Shown piece by piece: positions 1 to 8,068 of a stretch of 64,000 nt of DNA (within the stretch, counting starts at the first letter, position 1; the number at the start of each line of letters is the position of its first letter). The notes beneath the pieces were generated by a model, which worked only from the letters and a program-made list of their open reading frames with translations, searched no databases and was not told where the DNA came from. Both the position numbers and the translations under genes were made by a program. The stretch is from JAFAGX01 sp035624215 (GTDB lineage Bacteria > Acidobacteriota > Terriglobia > Terriglobales > Acidobacteriaceae): positions 1-64,000 of the forward strand of contig DASPRY010000113.1 in NCBI GenBank assembly GCA_035624215.1, written 5' to 3'.

Positions 1-220
1 TGAAAAGGTCAGCAGGTGCCATCGTGGGAACGGCGTTTTCGCTACGGCCTGTCGAATGCAGACCTTGGTCATTGTTACGGCCCACCTCTCAGTGTAGGCC
101 GCGAGTTTGAAACGTTTTTTGTAGTCCGCGTTATCTGCAGATTTCACGGGCTGAAAAGGAAATGCATATGAATCCGCATTGAAGGCCGAACTGCTGGAAG
201 GCAGTCCGGCCCGCAAGTTG

Positions 221-496
221 TTAAGCGGCTTGTTCGGCCTGTTTGAAGATCACTTCCATCTGAGCAAGCAATTCTAAGATTTGCTGCTGCTGCTCTGGAG
301 TGAAGTTAAGGAACGGGAACTGATTTCCGAGTTTGCTCAAGCGTGGACCAATGATGTCATACATAAAATGATTCCCTTTCTGATTTGAGATAAAGAAAGC
401 CCAACCGGGCTGGTAATGGGCCTTTGTTGGCTGTTCCGAATCTGGCGGGGCGTGAAACTCTTGGATCGCTTGGCCGCACCGCGGTGCCGAATCCAT
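221..496 (-). CDS. small hypothetical protein
   Basis: An open frame of 91 codons. I do not recognise it. The C-terminal half (from an internal Met at residue 45, codon 362-364) is the part most like a real protein: a short Gln/Glu-rich amphipathic helix, and an AAGGGA-like ribosome site precedes that internal start, giving a 47-residue product. The N-terminal half looks like non-coding DNA read through. No neighbour on the same strand gives context. It could be spurious. Confidence 0.25.
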   Translation of the reverse strand: MDSAPRCGQAIQEFHAPPDSEQPTKAHYQPGWAFFISNQKGNHFMYDIIGPRLSKLGNQFPFLNFTPEQQQQILELLAQMEVIFKQAEQAA

Positions 497-586
497 TGTA
501 CCTCGGAGGCAGCATGGCCAGCACAGATTTTACTTCTCTATAACCCAGATCTAGCCTATTAACTTATTGACGGGGAGGAATGCCCT

Positions 587-910
587 GTGACATTTCAAGT
601 TGCCCTTGTCGGAACGGATGGAATCTTGCTCGCCAGTGATCGTCTTGCGCTGTACTACACCCCTTTACCTACCGGAGGTCAGGCAACTCAACGAACCGAA
701 ACAACGAAATTTAGAAAGAGCGATGACCGATCCGTTATTTGTTTCTTTGCGGGTAGTGGTTTCGCGGGTGACTTGGCGCAAACAATTGCTGCGCCATTCA
801 AGGGCAATTCTCTCTTGGAGTGGGAAACCCCTTTGCAAAACATCGCGAGCAGCTTTAGGCAGCCACCGATGCCCGGGCTTTTCGTGTTTAATCGCAAATA
901 TTTTACATAA
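587..910 (+). CDS. shortened proteasome-like (Ntn-hydrolase) protein
   Basis: The first ~75 residues (MTFQVALVGTDGILLASDR...) have the strand-turn-strand opening of proteasome beta-type proteins: a hydrophobic strand, a DG turn, then ASDR, followed later by a second FAGSG strand. The reading frame ends at 107 residues, roughly half of a normal proteasome-fold chain (about 200 residues), and the last dozen residues look out of place. A GGGGAGG ribosome site precedes the ATG. There is no Thr or Ser exposed by an obvious propeptide, so activity is doubtful. Likely a truncated or decayed member of a small acidobacterial family; the fold assignment is from motif resemblance only. Confidence 0.4.
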   Translation: MTFQVALVGTDGILLASDRLALYYTPLPTGGQATQRTETTKFRKSDDRSVICFFAGSGFAGDLAQTIAAPFKGNSLLEWETPLQNIASSFRQPPMPGLFVFNRKYFT

Positions 911-933
911 CTCGGTCGGGAAGAGGATTTGAC

Positions 934-1422
934 GTGGTTTCTGGAGGAAAAGTGCCGCTGCGGGGCGATTTCTCACTAGATGACTGTTATCTTCTTCGCT
1001 GCCTGCTAGGAGCACTGGCAATAAGGGCGATTATGCTGCTTTTTGTAGCTGCCAACAATTACAGAAAGAGAAAGCCCAAAGATCCGCAAATGTGGCTTTT
1101 TGTACCCGCTGGCGAAAAGAGAAAGCCTGAACATCCGCAAACTTATTGGGCCACGTACCGCGATTGTTGGAACGGATTCACTGGCGTACATATAGACATG
1201 TGGCTTCCGTTCGTGATCTGCTTTGCTGAACTATGGGCATATCCAATATTGATGCGCACTCAACAATTCAAAGTCATTGGGGCGTGGCTCGCAATTCGTA
1301 CAGCAGTATCGTGGCATGGATGGTCTCGCCATAGGACTAGCTATTATCGATTTCTTCTAGGGACCGTCCTGACTCTAGCGACATCGTACTTCTTTTTGAC
1401 GCGACACGTTCACATGCCTTAG
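934..1422 (+). CDS. hypothetical membrane protein
   Basis: A 162-codon frame opening with GTG; an internal ATG at 1033 is an alternative start. Two or three hydrophobic stretches are visible (around residues 88-100 WLPFVICFAELWAY, and 138-155 FLLGTVLTLATSYFF), with a basic YRKRKPKDPQ segment between them that partly repeats as EKRKPEHPQ. I do not recognise the family. It ends next to the convergent KGG-motif gene (4-base overlap at 1419-1422). Codon use is less GC-rich than in the neighbours, which may point to a recent arrival or to a non-coding frame. Confidence 0.3.
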   Translation: MVSGGKVPLRGDFSLDDCYLLRCLLGALAIRAIMLLFVAANNYRKRKPKDPQMWLFVPAGEKRKPEHPQTYWATYRDCWNGFTGVHIDMWLPFVICFAELWAYPILMRTQQFKVIGAWLAIRTAVSWHGWSRHRTSYYRFLLGTVLTLATSYFFLTRHVHMP

Positions 1423-1715
1423 TCGGATTGTTTGCGCGGCCTTCCGCCGCCGTGTGTCTTGCGCCTAGCAGCCATTTGGCGGTAATGTTCCGGGCCGTGG
1501 CGTCTAGAAGTAGCCGATCCGCCCTTATGCCCTAGCGCAGCGGCGGGAGTAGGCGCATTCTTGATTAGATCGTTAGTCAGCGGAAGGGCGGACTGTAGCA
1601 GTTCGCGGCAAGCAGCGGAGCGGTTTTCGGGCAAGGGCGGAGTAGTCTCAAGAATGCGGTCTGCGTCGGAAAGCAGGTTCTTTAGGGCGGCCAATTCTTG
1701 GCGGTTCGATCCCAT
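1419..1715 (-). CDS. small protein with KGG-type stress motif
   Basis: A 98-residue protein. The N-terminal ~60 residues form a leucine-rich helical segment; the C-terminal part contains GHKGGSATSRRHGPEHYRQM followed by a basic GGGRPRK tail. That stretch resembles the KGG repeat (Gly-Gly-x-Ala/x-Thr-Ser/Ser-xx-Gly-xx-Phe/Tyr) of bacterial general-stress proteins related to plant Em/LEA proteins, present here once. Function of such proteins is poorly defined; some are basic and nucleic-acid associated. It overlaps the upstream frame convergently and is transcribed away from adenosine deaminase. Confidence 0.45.
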   Translation of the reverse strand: MGSNRQELAALKNLLSDADRILETTPPLPENRSAACRELLQSALPLTNDLIKNAPTPAAALGHKGGSATSRRHGPEHYRQMAARRKTHGGGRPRKQSD

Positions 1716-1844
1716 GCCTTGACGATATGGCGGCCTTCAGCGAAAAGCAATTGCCTGAAGTTTTCCACCAACGCACATTTCGGCCACTACCCCACCGCCC
1801 CACCACTCGCAAATCCACTGCCCAAACTCTACAATCTGAGATTT

Positions 1845-2855
1845 ATGGCCGCTTCGGCCCGCCCCAGTTCGTTCATTCTCACTTTGCCCAAGGCTGAGCT
1901 GCACCTGCATCTCGAAGGTTGCATCGATCCGCCCACGCTCCTCCAGTTGCGGGCAAGTCACGGCAAGAACAGCACCCTCGCCGAAATCCAGCAGCTTTAT
2001 CAGTACGAAAATTTCACCGGCTTTCTCATGGCGTTTAAGGCGGTCACCGACGATCTGCAAACTCCCGAGGACTTCGAGCTGATCACCTATCGTCTGATGG
2101 AAAAGCTGAAAGCAGAAAACGTGTTGCATGCGGAAGTCTACATTTCCGTCGGCGTGTGCCTGTGGCGCAAGCAGGATTTCAAGGCAATCTTTGAAGCTAT
2201 GGAGCGAGCACGCGAGCGCGGTGAGCGCGATTTCGGTGTCTCGCTTCTCTGGATTTTCGATGCAGTGCGCCAGTTCGGCCCGGAGGCTGCCCAGCGCGTG
2301 GCCGAGCTTGCAGTCCAATATCAGCGCCCCAGCGTAGTCGGATTTGGCATCGGGGGCGATGAATTGAAAGCTCCGCCCGAGCTCTTCCGCGACGTCTACG
2401 CCTTTGCCGCAGATCACGGCCTTCGCCTGACTGCCCATGCCGGCGAGAGCGCCGGACCGGGATCGATCTGGGGCGCGCTTAATCTTCGCGCCGAACGCAT
2501 CGGCCACGGACTCACTGCCTGCCAGGACCAGGAATTGGTCGAAGAGCTTTCCCGGCGTCAGCTTCCAATCGAGATTTGCCTGACCAGCAACTTCCGCACC
2601 GGCTGCTGCTCCTCCGCGGCTGAACATCCGGTTCGCAATTATTTTGACCAGGGCATCATGATCACCCTTAATAGCGACGATCCTGCCATGTTCGGGACCT
2701 CATTGGCCCGGGAATATCAGTTGGCCCAGGAGAAATTTGGTTTTACCGATGAGCACCTGCGGGAGTTGGCAAGGAACTCCTTCGAGGCATCCTTCCTCCC
2801 CGCGGAAAAGAAAGTTAACTTCCTCAACCTGTTCGATGCCATTGCCGCCAGGTGA
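1845..2855 (+). CDS. add: adenosine deaminase
   Basis: Hydrolytic deamination of adenosine/deoxyadenosine to inosine in purine salvage; cytosolic, zinc dependent. Seen in the sequence: the metal-binding HLHLEG motif near the N terminus (residues ~18-23), the AHAGES motif (~residue 199) with catalytic Glu-neighbourhood, a His in GHGLT, and the SDDPAMF motif carrying the metal-ligand Asp near residue 278. From the ATG used here the protein is 336 residues, normal for the family. The frame stays open back to 1698, but those 49 extra residues have no conserved sequence. Could include adenine deaminase-type substrate range; family assignment is secure. Confidence 0.9.
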   Translation: MAASARPSSFILTLPKAELHLHLEGCIDPPTLLQLRASHGKNSTLAEIQQLYQYENFTGFLMAFKAVTDDLQTPEDFELITYRLMEKLKAENVLHAEVYISVGVCLWRKQDFKAIFEAMERARERGERDFGVSLLWIFDAVRQFGPEAAQRVAELAVQYQRPSVVGFGIGGDELKAPPELFRDVYAFAADHGLRLTAHAGESAGPGSIWGALNLRAERIGHGLTACQDQELVEELSRRQLPIEICLTSNFRTGCCSSAAEHPVRNYFDQGIMITLNSDDPAMFGTSLAREYQLAQEKFGFTDEHLRELARNSFEASFLPAEKKVNFLNLFDAIAAR

Positions 2856-3030
2856 CATTCTGGCTCCCATTGGCTGCTTGGACAGTCCCATGGATTTAGC
2901 TGTTAGCCGTGACCTTCGCGCCCATACGCCCTCTGTCCGGGTGTCTCGGGTAGCGCAAATTTCGCGATGCAGGGCAGCCTTCCACCGTGTTGATAGCATC
3001 GCATTTACTGTCTGCAGGCGGTGCTTAGCC

Positions 3031-3059
3031 TTGCCTTCGCCTTGTCGAAGACATAGAAT
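3031..3059 (+). promoter_or_regulatory. sigma-70-type promoter for the GWxTD gene
   Basis: TTGCCT at 3031-3036 and TAGAAT at 3054-3059 are separated by exactly 17 bases, close to the TTGACA/TATAAT consensus. Predicted transcription start near 3066, about 30 bases before the ATG at 3098. The rest of the 2856-3097 gap shows no gene. Confidence 0.45.
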
Positions 3060-3097
3060 AATGCTCACGAACGTGTGTCCGAGTAGGGCCCTTTTCT

Positions 3098-4840
3098 ATG
3101 TTCCTGTTCTCGGTGCGTAGGTACTTTTCTTGCTCGCTGGTGTTCATGTTCCTTCTGGGCGTCGGGCTGAAGGCAGCCGCTCAGCAGAGCACAGCTTCGA
3201 CTGACTCCAGCCAGGCTTCCCCCTCCACCCCGCAAACTTCACAGGATCAGCAGCTTGACCCGCTTAAGCGCCCGATTACCGACAAACAGAAAAAGGAAAA
3301 TGCTAAGTCCCTGAAGCAGGAGCTCAGCAAGACTTACAAGAAGTGGCTGGACGAGGACGTCGTTTACATCATCTCCGACGAAGAGCGCAAGGCGTTCAAG
3401 CAACTCTCCAACGACGAAGAACGCGACCAGTTCATTGAAGCTTTCTGGCAGCGCCGCAATCCCAATCCCGATAGCGAAGACAACGAGTACAAGGAAGACC
3501 ACTACCGGCGAATCGAGTACGCCAATGAGCACTTCGCCGCCGGCGTTCCCGGCTGGAAAACCGACCGCGGCCGCATTTATATCACCTATGGGGCGCCGGA
3601 CGAGATTGAGTCGCACCCCTCGGGTGGATCCTACGAGCGCCCGATCGAAGAGGGCGGAGGCGAGACCTCGACCTATCCATTTGAGGATTGGCGCTACCGC
3701 TATCTTGAGGGAATCGGGCAGGAAGTGATGATTGAGTTTGTCGACACCTGCATGTGCGGCGAGTATCACATGACGGTCAATCGCGGCGAAAAAGATGCGC
3801 TGCTCTATACCCCGAACGCCGGTTTGACGCTTTATGAGCAAATGGGCATGGCCGACAAGAGCAGCCGATTCACGGGAAATGGTTTGGAAACGCTGGGCGC
3901 CGGACCGATGAGCAGCATGATAGCCAGCAAAGAGTTTGACCGCTTAGAGCAATATGCCAAGCTGAATGCTCCCCCGCCGGTCAAATTCAAAGACCTGGAA
4001 GAAGTGGTCAGCCACAAAATTACTTACAACCTGATGCCGTTTGACGTGCTTACAGATTTCGTCAGGGTAACTGGCGACACCGTGCTGGTTCCTGTGACCA
4101 TCCAACTGAAAAACCGAGATATCACCTTCCAGAACAAGGACGGAGTACAACTCGGGACGGTCAACATATTTGGGCGGGTCACGACACTGACCGGGCGGGT
4201 TGCCCAAACCTTCGAAGACACGGTTCAAGCTGACATTCCTGAGGAGTTGCTGGCCAGAGCCGCGGAGAATTCGCAAGTATATTGGAAAGCTCTTCCACTG
4301 CGTCCGGGGCGGTACCGCTTTGACATCGTGGTAAAAGACGTTAACGGCGATCGAAAGGGAACCTGGAGCAGGGGAGTTGTGGTGCCGGATTTCGCGGACG
4401 ACAAGCTGGAGACTTCATCGCTGATTGTGGCGGACCAGATGGAGCCGGTGGCATCGAAGAATGTGGGTACGGGCAGTTTCGTGATCGGCGCCACCAAGGT
4501 GCGTCCGCGCGTGCCTCCATCGGACGGAAAGCCGGTCACCTTCAAACGCAGTCAAAAACTCAATTTCTGGATGCAGGTGTACAACCTGACGGTGGACGAC
4601 AAGACGCATAAACCTTCGGCCACAGTCGAGTACGATGTAGTGAATGCCGCGACTAATAAGCCCGTGATTCATACCGTAGAATCGACCGACAACATGGGCA
4701 ACATAGGCGACCAGGTGACCCTGCAGAAGACACTCGCGGCGGCCAACCTTGAACCAGGCGTATATCGCCTGCAGATCAAGGTAAATGACAACATCTCGAA
4801 GCAGTCGGTAGACCCCACGGCGACTTTCGCCGTAGAATAA
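3098..4840 (+). CDS. GWxTD domain-containing secreted protein
   Basis: A 580-residue exported protein with a signal peptide (hydrophobic residues ~11-27, AAAQQ cleavage region), a Ser/Thr/Gln-rich linker, and the diagnostic GWxTD block: FWQRRNPNPDSEDNEYKEDH followed by GWKTDRGRIYITYG at residues ~152-165 and a YPFEDWRY motif. The C-terminal two thirds look like beta-rich Ig-like domains. GWxTD proteins are common in Acidobacteriota and Bacteroidota; no biochemical role is established. It lies 23 bases upstream of a co-directional outer-membrane plug/barrel protein, which suggests a periplasmic or cell-surface function for the pair. Confidence 0.8.
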   Translation: MFLFSVRRYFSCSLVFMFLLGVGLKAAAQQSTASTDSSQASPSTPQTSQDQQLDPLKRPITDKQKKENAKSLKQELSKTYKKWLDEDVVYIISDEERKAFKQLSNDEERDQFIEAFWQRRNPNPDSEDNEYKEDHYRRIEYANEHFAAGVPGWKTDRGRIYITYGAPDEIESHPSGGSYERPIEEGGGETSTYPFEDWRYRYLEGIGQEVMIEFVDTCMCGEYHMTVNRGEKDALLYTPNAGLTLYEQMGMADKSSRFTGNGLETLGAGPMSSMIASKEFDRLEQYAKLNAPPPVKFKDLEEVVSHKITYNLMPFDVLTDFVRVTGDTVLVPVTIQLKNRDITFQNKDGVQLGTVNIFGRVTTLTGRVAQTFEDTVQADIPEELLARAAENSQVYWKALPLRPGRYRFDIVVKDVNGDRKGTWSRGVVVPDFADDKLETSSLIVADQMEPVASKNVGTGSFVIGATKVRPRVPPSDGKPVTFKRSQKLNFWMQVYNLTVDDKTHKPSATVEYDVVNAATNKPVIHTVESTDNMGNIGDQVTLQKTLAAANLEPGVYRLQIKVNDNISKQSVDPTATFAVE

Positions 4841-4866
4841 GCCGCATCCGGGTAGGTGGTGGGTTG

Positions 4867-6558
4867 ATGTTCCATAAGCTCGGGTTTTTGGCATTGCTTT
4901 TGGCCCTGACGCTTCCGGCTTCCTCAGCCGAAAGACCGGGGACCATCTCCGGCTACGTGCGGAATGCGGCGGGCACGCCGCAGATGGGTGCGGTGGTCGA
5001 GGTCCTGGGCTCAAACATTGTCACTGCCTTCACGGACGATCACGGGTTCTTCTCTGTCGGCGGACTCGTGCCCGGCATCTACGATATAAAAGTTTCTGCG
5101 GCATCTTTCCTGCCATCGTTCCGCGATGGAGTGGGACTGCTCGCGGGCGGGAAAGTGGTTTTGAATCTGACCTTGAATACGCTCTTTGACGCCATTAAAG
5201 TTACGCCCGCGCAAGGCCCGACGGACCAGGATGACTGGAAGTGGGTACTGCGCTCCTCCGCCAACCGGTCGATTCTGCGCGCGGTTGAGGACAAGTCCGG
5301 CCCGGTATCCGCAACCGCGACAGGGGACGCGGCAAAGAACAACCACGAGCTGAAGGGGAGCCTTTCCTTCGTGGCTGGATCAGGCTCTGAGGGATTCGGC
5401 AGCGCGTCGGACATGAGTACGGGATTCTCGGTGGAGCGTTCGATCTTCGCTTCCGACACGATCGGGCTGTGGGGCAATATCGGCTACGGTAACGGCGCTT
5501 CCTCGACGGCGTCGGTGGTGCGTGCTTCTTTCAGCCACAAGATGGGTAACGGATCGGAGCCGCAGTTTGCTCTGACCATGCGCAATCTGCCCGCACCCTT
5601 CGACCTGCCCAACGCGGCCCTGCAAGCGCTGTCGATGACCACTTCCGACAATCTGGTGATGGGTGATGTTGTGGAACTGCACTTCGGGAGCGAATTGCAG
5701 ACCATCCAGTTTTTGGGACACGTGACGGCGTTCAGACCATTTGGATCGGCGGATGTCCATCTCTCGCCGGACACGGTGGTCGAATACCTGTACACGACAT
5801 CCGAACCCTCGGAGCTCGTGGAGGAGGGTTTCGAATCGGCGCCTGCCGATTTGAGTGACTCGCAGCCACGCGTCAGCATGGTGAATTACAATTCCGCGCT
5901 CGAACATGCCCATCATCATGAGCTTTCGCTCTCGCATCGGGTGGGCAACAACACGAATGTGCAGGTGGCGGCGTTCTATGACCGCGTGGTTGATCCGGCG
6001 CTCACCGGGATTGGGGAATTCTCGACTGACCGCGGCATGGTTCTGCCGGATATCTTTTCTGGAACTTTCACCTACCAGGGCAGCGATCTGCAGACGGGAG
6101 GCATGCGGGTGGTGGTGGAGCAAAAGCTGAAGGACCATGTTACCGCGACCATGGACATGGACTACGGCGGCGCACTCACGATGACAACTCCCAACGCCAG
6201 CCTGGCCAACGCGCAGCAGTGGATGGGCACGCGCTATCGACACAGCGTGGCAGGGAAACTCACCGGCACGACGCCCAAGACCAAAACACACTGGATTGCA
6301 TCGTATCGCTGGACAGATGGCCCGTCGCTGACGCCGGTGGACATGTTCAATGGCTCACCCGGGCATGCCGCTCCTTATCTCAACTTCTATCTGCGCCAGC
6401 CGGTTCCCTTGATTTTCCCCGGGCACATCGAAGCGCTGGTTGATCTGCGCAACCTGCTTGCGCAGGGTTACATCCCGGTGCTGGGCGAAGACCGACGCAC
6501 CGTGTACCTGGTGCAAGACGCGCGCGCGGTTCGCGGCGGGCTGAACTTCACGTTCTAA
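4867..6558 (+). CDS. outer-membrane protein with carboxypeptidase-regulatory-like N-terminal domain
   Basis: A signal peptide (residues ~1-21, ending ASSA) is followed by an Ig-like carboxypeptidase regulatory domain (residues ~25-110; GTISGYVRNAAGTPQMGAVV... DDHGFFSVGGLVPGIYDIKV), then ~430 residues rich in alternating hydrophobic strands, ending in the aromatic NFTF typical of outer-membrane barrels recognised by BamA. This order is that of the many acidobacterial TonB-receptor-like proteins, but at 563 residues it is about half their length and I see no TonB box or clear plug domain. ATG at 4867 is preferred over TTG at 4864. It probably forms an operon with the GWxTD gene. Confidence 0.65.
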   Translation: MFHKLGFLALLLALTLPASSAERPGTISGYVRNAAGTPQMGAVVEVLGSNIVTAFTDDHGFFSVGGLVPGIYDIKVSAASFLPSFRDGVGLLAGGKVVLNLTLNTLFDAIKVTPAQGPTDQDDWKWVLRSSANRSILRAVEDKSGPVSATATGDAAKNNHELKGSLSFVAGSGSEGFGSASDMSTGFSVERSIFASDTIGLWGNIGYGNGASSTASVVRASFSHKMGNGSEPQFALTMRNLPAPFDLPNAALQALSMTTSDNLVMGDVVELHFGSELQTIQFLGHVTAFRPFGSADVHLSPDTVVEYLYTTSEPSELVEEGFESAPADLSDSQPRVSMVNYNSALEHAHHHELSLSHRVGNNTNVQVAAFYDRVVDPALTGIGEFSTDRGMVLPDIFSGTFTYQGSDLQTGGMRVVVEQKLKDHVTATMDMDYGGALTMTTPNASLANAQQWMGTRYRHSVAGKLTGTTPKTKTHWIASYRWTDGPSLTPVDMFNGSPGHAAPYLNFYLRQPVPLIFPGHIEALVDLRNLLAQGYIPVLGEDRRTVYLVQDARAVRGGLNFTF

Positions 6559-6639
6559 AGGCACTGCCGGCGGTTCCAATCTTGCTGTTCCGCGAACGCG
6601 GAGGCAGGTCCCCCTGCGTCGCGGTTGCCGGTCAGGCTC

Positions 6640-6741
6640 TCCAAAATTCCCGCCCGACGTCGCAGAGAACTCTCCGTTGGGTGAGGCACCCCCGGCGAGC
6701 GTGAAAACATAGATCCTTCGCTGCGCTCAGGATGACAGCGT
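6640..6741. repeat. imperfect ~100-bp direct repeat, copy 1 (contains REP-like hairpin)
   Basis: Starts AAAATTCCCGCC, runs through a GTCG..GAGAAC segment and a GGCGAGCGTGAA segment, and ends with the REP-like element CATAGATCCTTCGC...GCTCAGGATGACAGC (6709-6740). The same order of blocks recurs at 6917-7014. The intervening DNA of the 6559-6977 gap holds no convincing gene. Confidence 0.6.
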
Positions 6742-6784
6742 AGAGGGGCTCCGTGAGAGTGGGGCACCCGCATCTGCGAGGGAT

Positions 6785-6842
6785 GCAGATTTCTCGCTCG
6801 TCCTCACCGCGCAAGCGCGGCTGCGGACGGCTCGGAATGACA
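6785..6842. repeat. REP-like hairpin element, GGAATGACA type
   Basis: GCAGATTTCTCGC opens and GGCTCGGAATGACA closes the element, with a GCGCAAGCGC inverted repeat inside. It matches the elements at 54443-54505 and 54621-54678. The outer arms (ATTYC... GGAAT) can pair, so the element forms a cruciform or an RNA hairpin. Confidence 0.6.
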
Positions 6843-6916
6843 AAAGGTAAGCGGCATAACCGCACGCCTGAAGCCGTGCTCTTCCACGGCGAGCGCGAGG
6901 GTTGAGGGTAGCTTTC

Positions 6917-7014
6917 GAAAATCCCCACCGTAGCGTCGTGGAGAACGTTCGATTAGGATGGGCGACCGCGAGCGCGAATGCATAGATCCTTCGCTGTGCT
7001 CAGGATGACAGCCT
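6917..7014. repeat. imperfect ~100-bp direct repeat, copy 2
   Basis: AAAATCCCCACC, then GTCG..GAGAAC, GCGAGCGCGAA and CATAGATCCTTCGC...GCTCAGGATGACAGC, in the same order as at 6640-6741. The ATG that opens the nuclease remnant at 6978 lies inside this repeat. Confidence 0.6.
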
Positions 7015-7472
7015 GGGTGGGTTCAGAAAGGGTCAGAACGGTTCGCGGTTTCTGCGGTAGCGAGGGTTCGCGGGCGAGGGCGCCCGCGCCACGCGATCCA
7101 TTTTTGAGAGTTGCGAGAGCCTGGGGCGATTCGGCGCGCTATGACGTAGTGGTGGAGAGCGGCGGGCGCTTGTTGAGAGTGCAGGTGAAATCGACGGTGT
7201 GCCGAAGCAAGAGCTCACGATGGTCATATGTATGTGCGGTGCATCCGAACTTGCGAACCCGGCCGTATCGACGAGGGGAATTCGACTTTCTGGCGGCGTA
7301 CGTGATTCCCGCAGATGTGTGGTACATCATTCCGTCGCGGGTGGTGGTGAGAGGGAAGATGGGAATGATTGTGTTGTCGCCATTTCATCCGCGGCACAAG
7401 TACAGGCGCTATAAGGAGGCGTGGCATTTGCTGAAGCGGGCGGTCCGTTCTTCGAGGAGGCGTGCGAAATAG
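6978..7472 (+). pseudogene. 5'-truncated PD-(D/E)XK nuclease-like gene (group I intron endonuclease family)
   Basis: From residue ~47 onward the protein reads AWGDSARYDVVVE..RLLRVQVKST, the Asp / Gln-Val-Lys signature of the PD-(D/E)XK fold, then a GEFDFLAAYVIPADVWYIIP segment and an REAW-like YKEAWHLLK end. This is the shape of the small acidobacterial proteins related to group I intron-encoded PD-(D/E)XK endonucleases. The N-terminal helix with the first catalytic Glu, normally about 20 residues before AWGDS, is missing: that stretch is encoded by the dispersed repeat (MHRSFAVLRMT is a repeat translation) and by a CGGGCG-AGGG-CGCCCG hairpin at 7071-7086. I read it as a remnant whose start was replaced by repeat DNA. 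A second repeat copy touches its stop codon. Confidence 0.55.
7071..7086. repeat. GC hairpin repeat
   Basis: CGGGCG-AGGG-CGCCCG followed by CGCCAC: a perfect 6-bp stem with a tetraloop, of the same class as the GGCGGACA-CGAG-TGTCCGCC element at 55231-55250. Confidence 0.45.
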
Positions 7473-7473
7473 A

Positions 7474-7503
7474 TAGATCCTTCGCTGCGCTCAGGATGAC
7501 AGC
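7474..7503. repeat. REP-like hairpin element, GGATGACA type
   Basis: AGATCCTTCGCTGCGCTCAG followed by GATGACAGC. ATCCT and AGGAT form the outer arms of an imperfect palindrome. It sits directly between the stop of the nuclease remnant and the 3' end of sufT. Confidence 0.65.
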
Positions 7504-7518
7504 GTAGGGGGGTACGGC

Positions 7519-8058
7519 TTAGAGATCGAAGCCCAGTTGCAGCTTGGCGGCTTCGGACATAAGGCCGGGATTCCAGGGAGGGTCAAATACGACCTGCACG
7601 TTGACCGCTTTGACTTCGGGCAGGTGAGAGAGTTTGCTCTCGACATCGGCCTTAAGCACGTTGCCCATTCCGCAGCCGGGGGCGGTCATCGACATTTTCA
7701 CGTCGATGGTCTTGCCGCCCTGCTCGTGGGGTTTGATCTCGCACGAGTAGATGAGACCCAAGTCAACGATGTTTACAGGAATCTCCGGATCGAAAACGGT
7801 TCGGAGCTGGTCCCAAACCATCTGCTCGCTGAAGCCGGCTTGTGAGGCGGTTTTGTCTTCCGCGGGAGGAGTGAGGCCAAGAGCGTCGGCGTCGCGGGCA
7901 TCGATGCGGAACATGCAACCCATGTCGCTGACCACGGTGTAACCGCTGCCGAGGAACTGTGCGATTCGAACTCTGCTTAAAGCGGGCAACACGCGGTGAA
8001 TGCCACTGGGAATCTCGATCGCATCGCATGCGCGTTTTAGCTCGATGAGTTCGTACAT
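7519..8058 (-). CDS. sufT: SUF-associated iron-sulfur assembly protein SufT
   Basis: A 179-residue MIP18/DUF59 family protein at the end of the SUF operon. The MIP18 core is visible at residues ~75-170: DPEIPVNIVDLGLIY, MTAPGCGMG with the conserved Cys, and DPPWNP. The N-terminal ~70 residues match the extension seen in the SufT type found at suf loci. SufT-type proteins help mature or deliver clusters to client proteins rather than acting as the main scaffold. It begins 10 bases after sufU, so translation is probably coupled. Confidence 0.88.
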   Translation of the reverse strand: MYELIELKRACDAIEIPSGIHRVLPALSRVRIAQFLGSGYTVVSDMGCMFRIDARDADALGLTPPAEDKTASQAGFSEQMVWDQLRTVFDPEIPVNIVDLGLIYSCEIKPHEQGGKTIDVKMSMTAPGCGMGNVLKADVESKLSHLPEVKAVNVQVVFDPPWNPGLMSEAAKLQLGFDL

Positions 8059-8068
8059 ATAAACCTCA

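Noticed and set aside
1..220. Possible gene or RNA at the left edge
   Set aside because: No open frame, tRNA-like fold or terminator is visible; it may be the end of something outside the window.
1698..1844. N-terminal extension of adenosine deaminase
   Set aside because: The 49 extra codons are Pro/Thr-rich and unlike the family; the conserved chain starts normally from the ATG at 1845.
2737..3120. Frames in the gap after adenosine deaminase
   Set aside because: Both strands give Arg/Ser/Pro-rich strings without conserved features; only a promoter is supported there.
6555..6928. Short minus-strand open frames in the repeat patch
   Set aside because: They are translations of the REP-like elements (SAAKDL, SRPQPRLRGE-type strings) and have no independent support.
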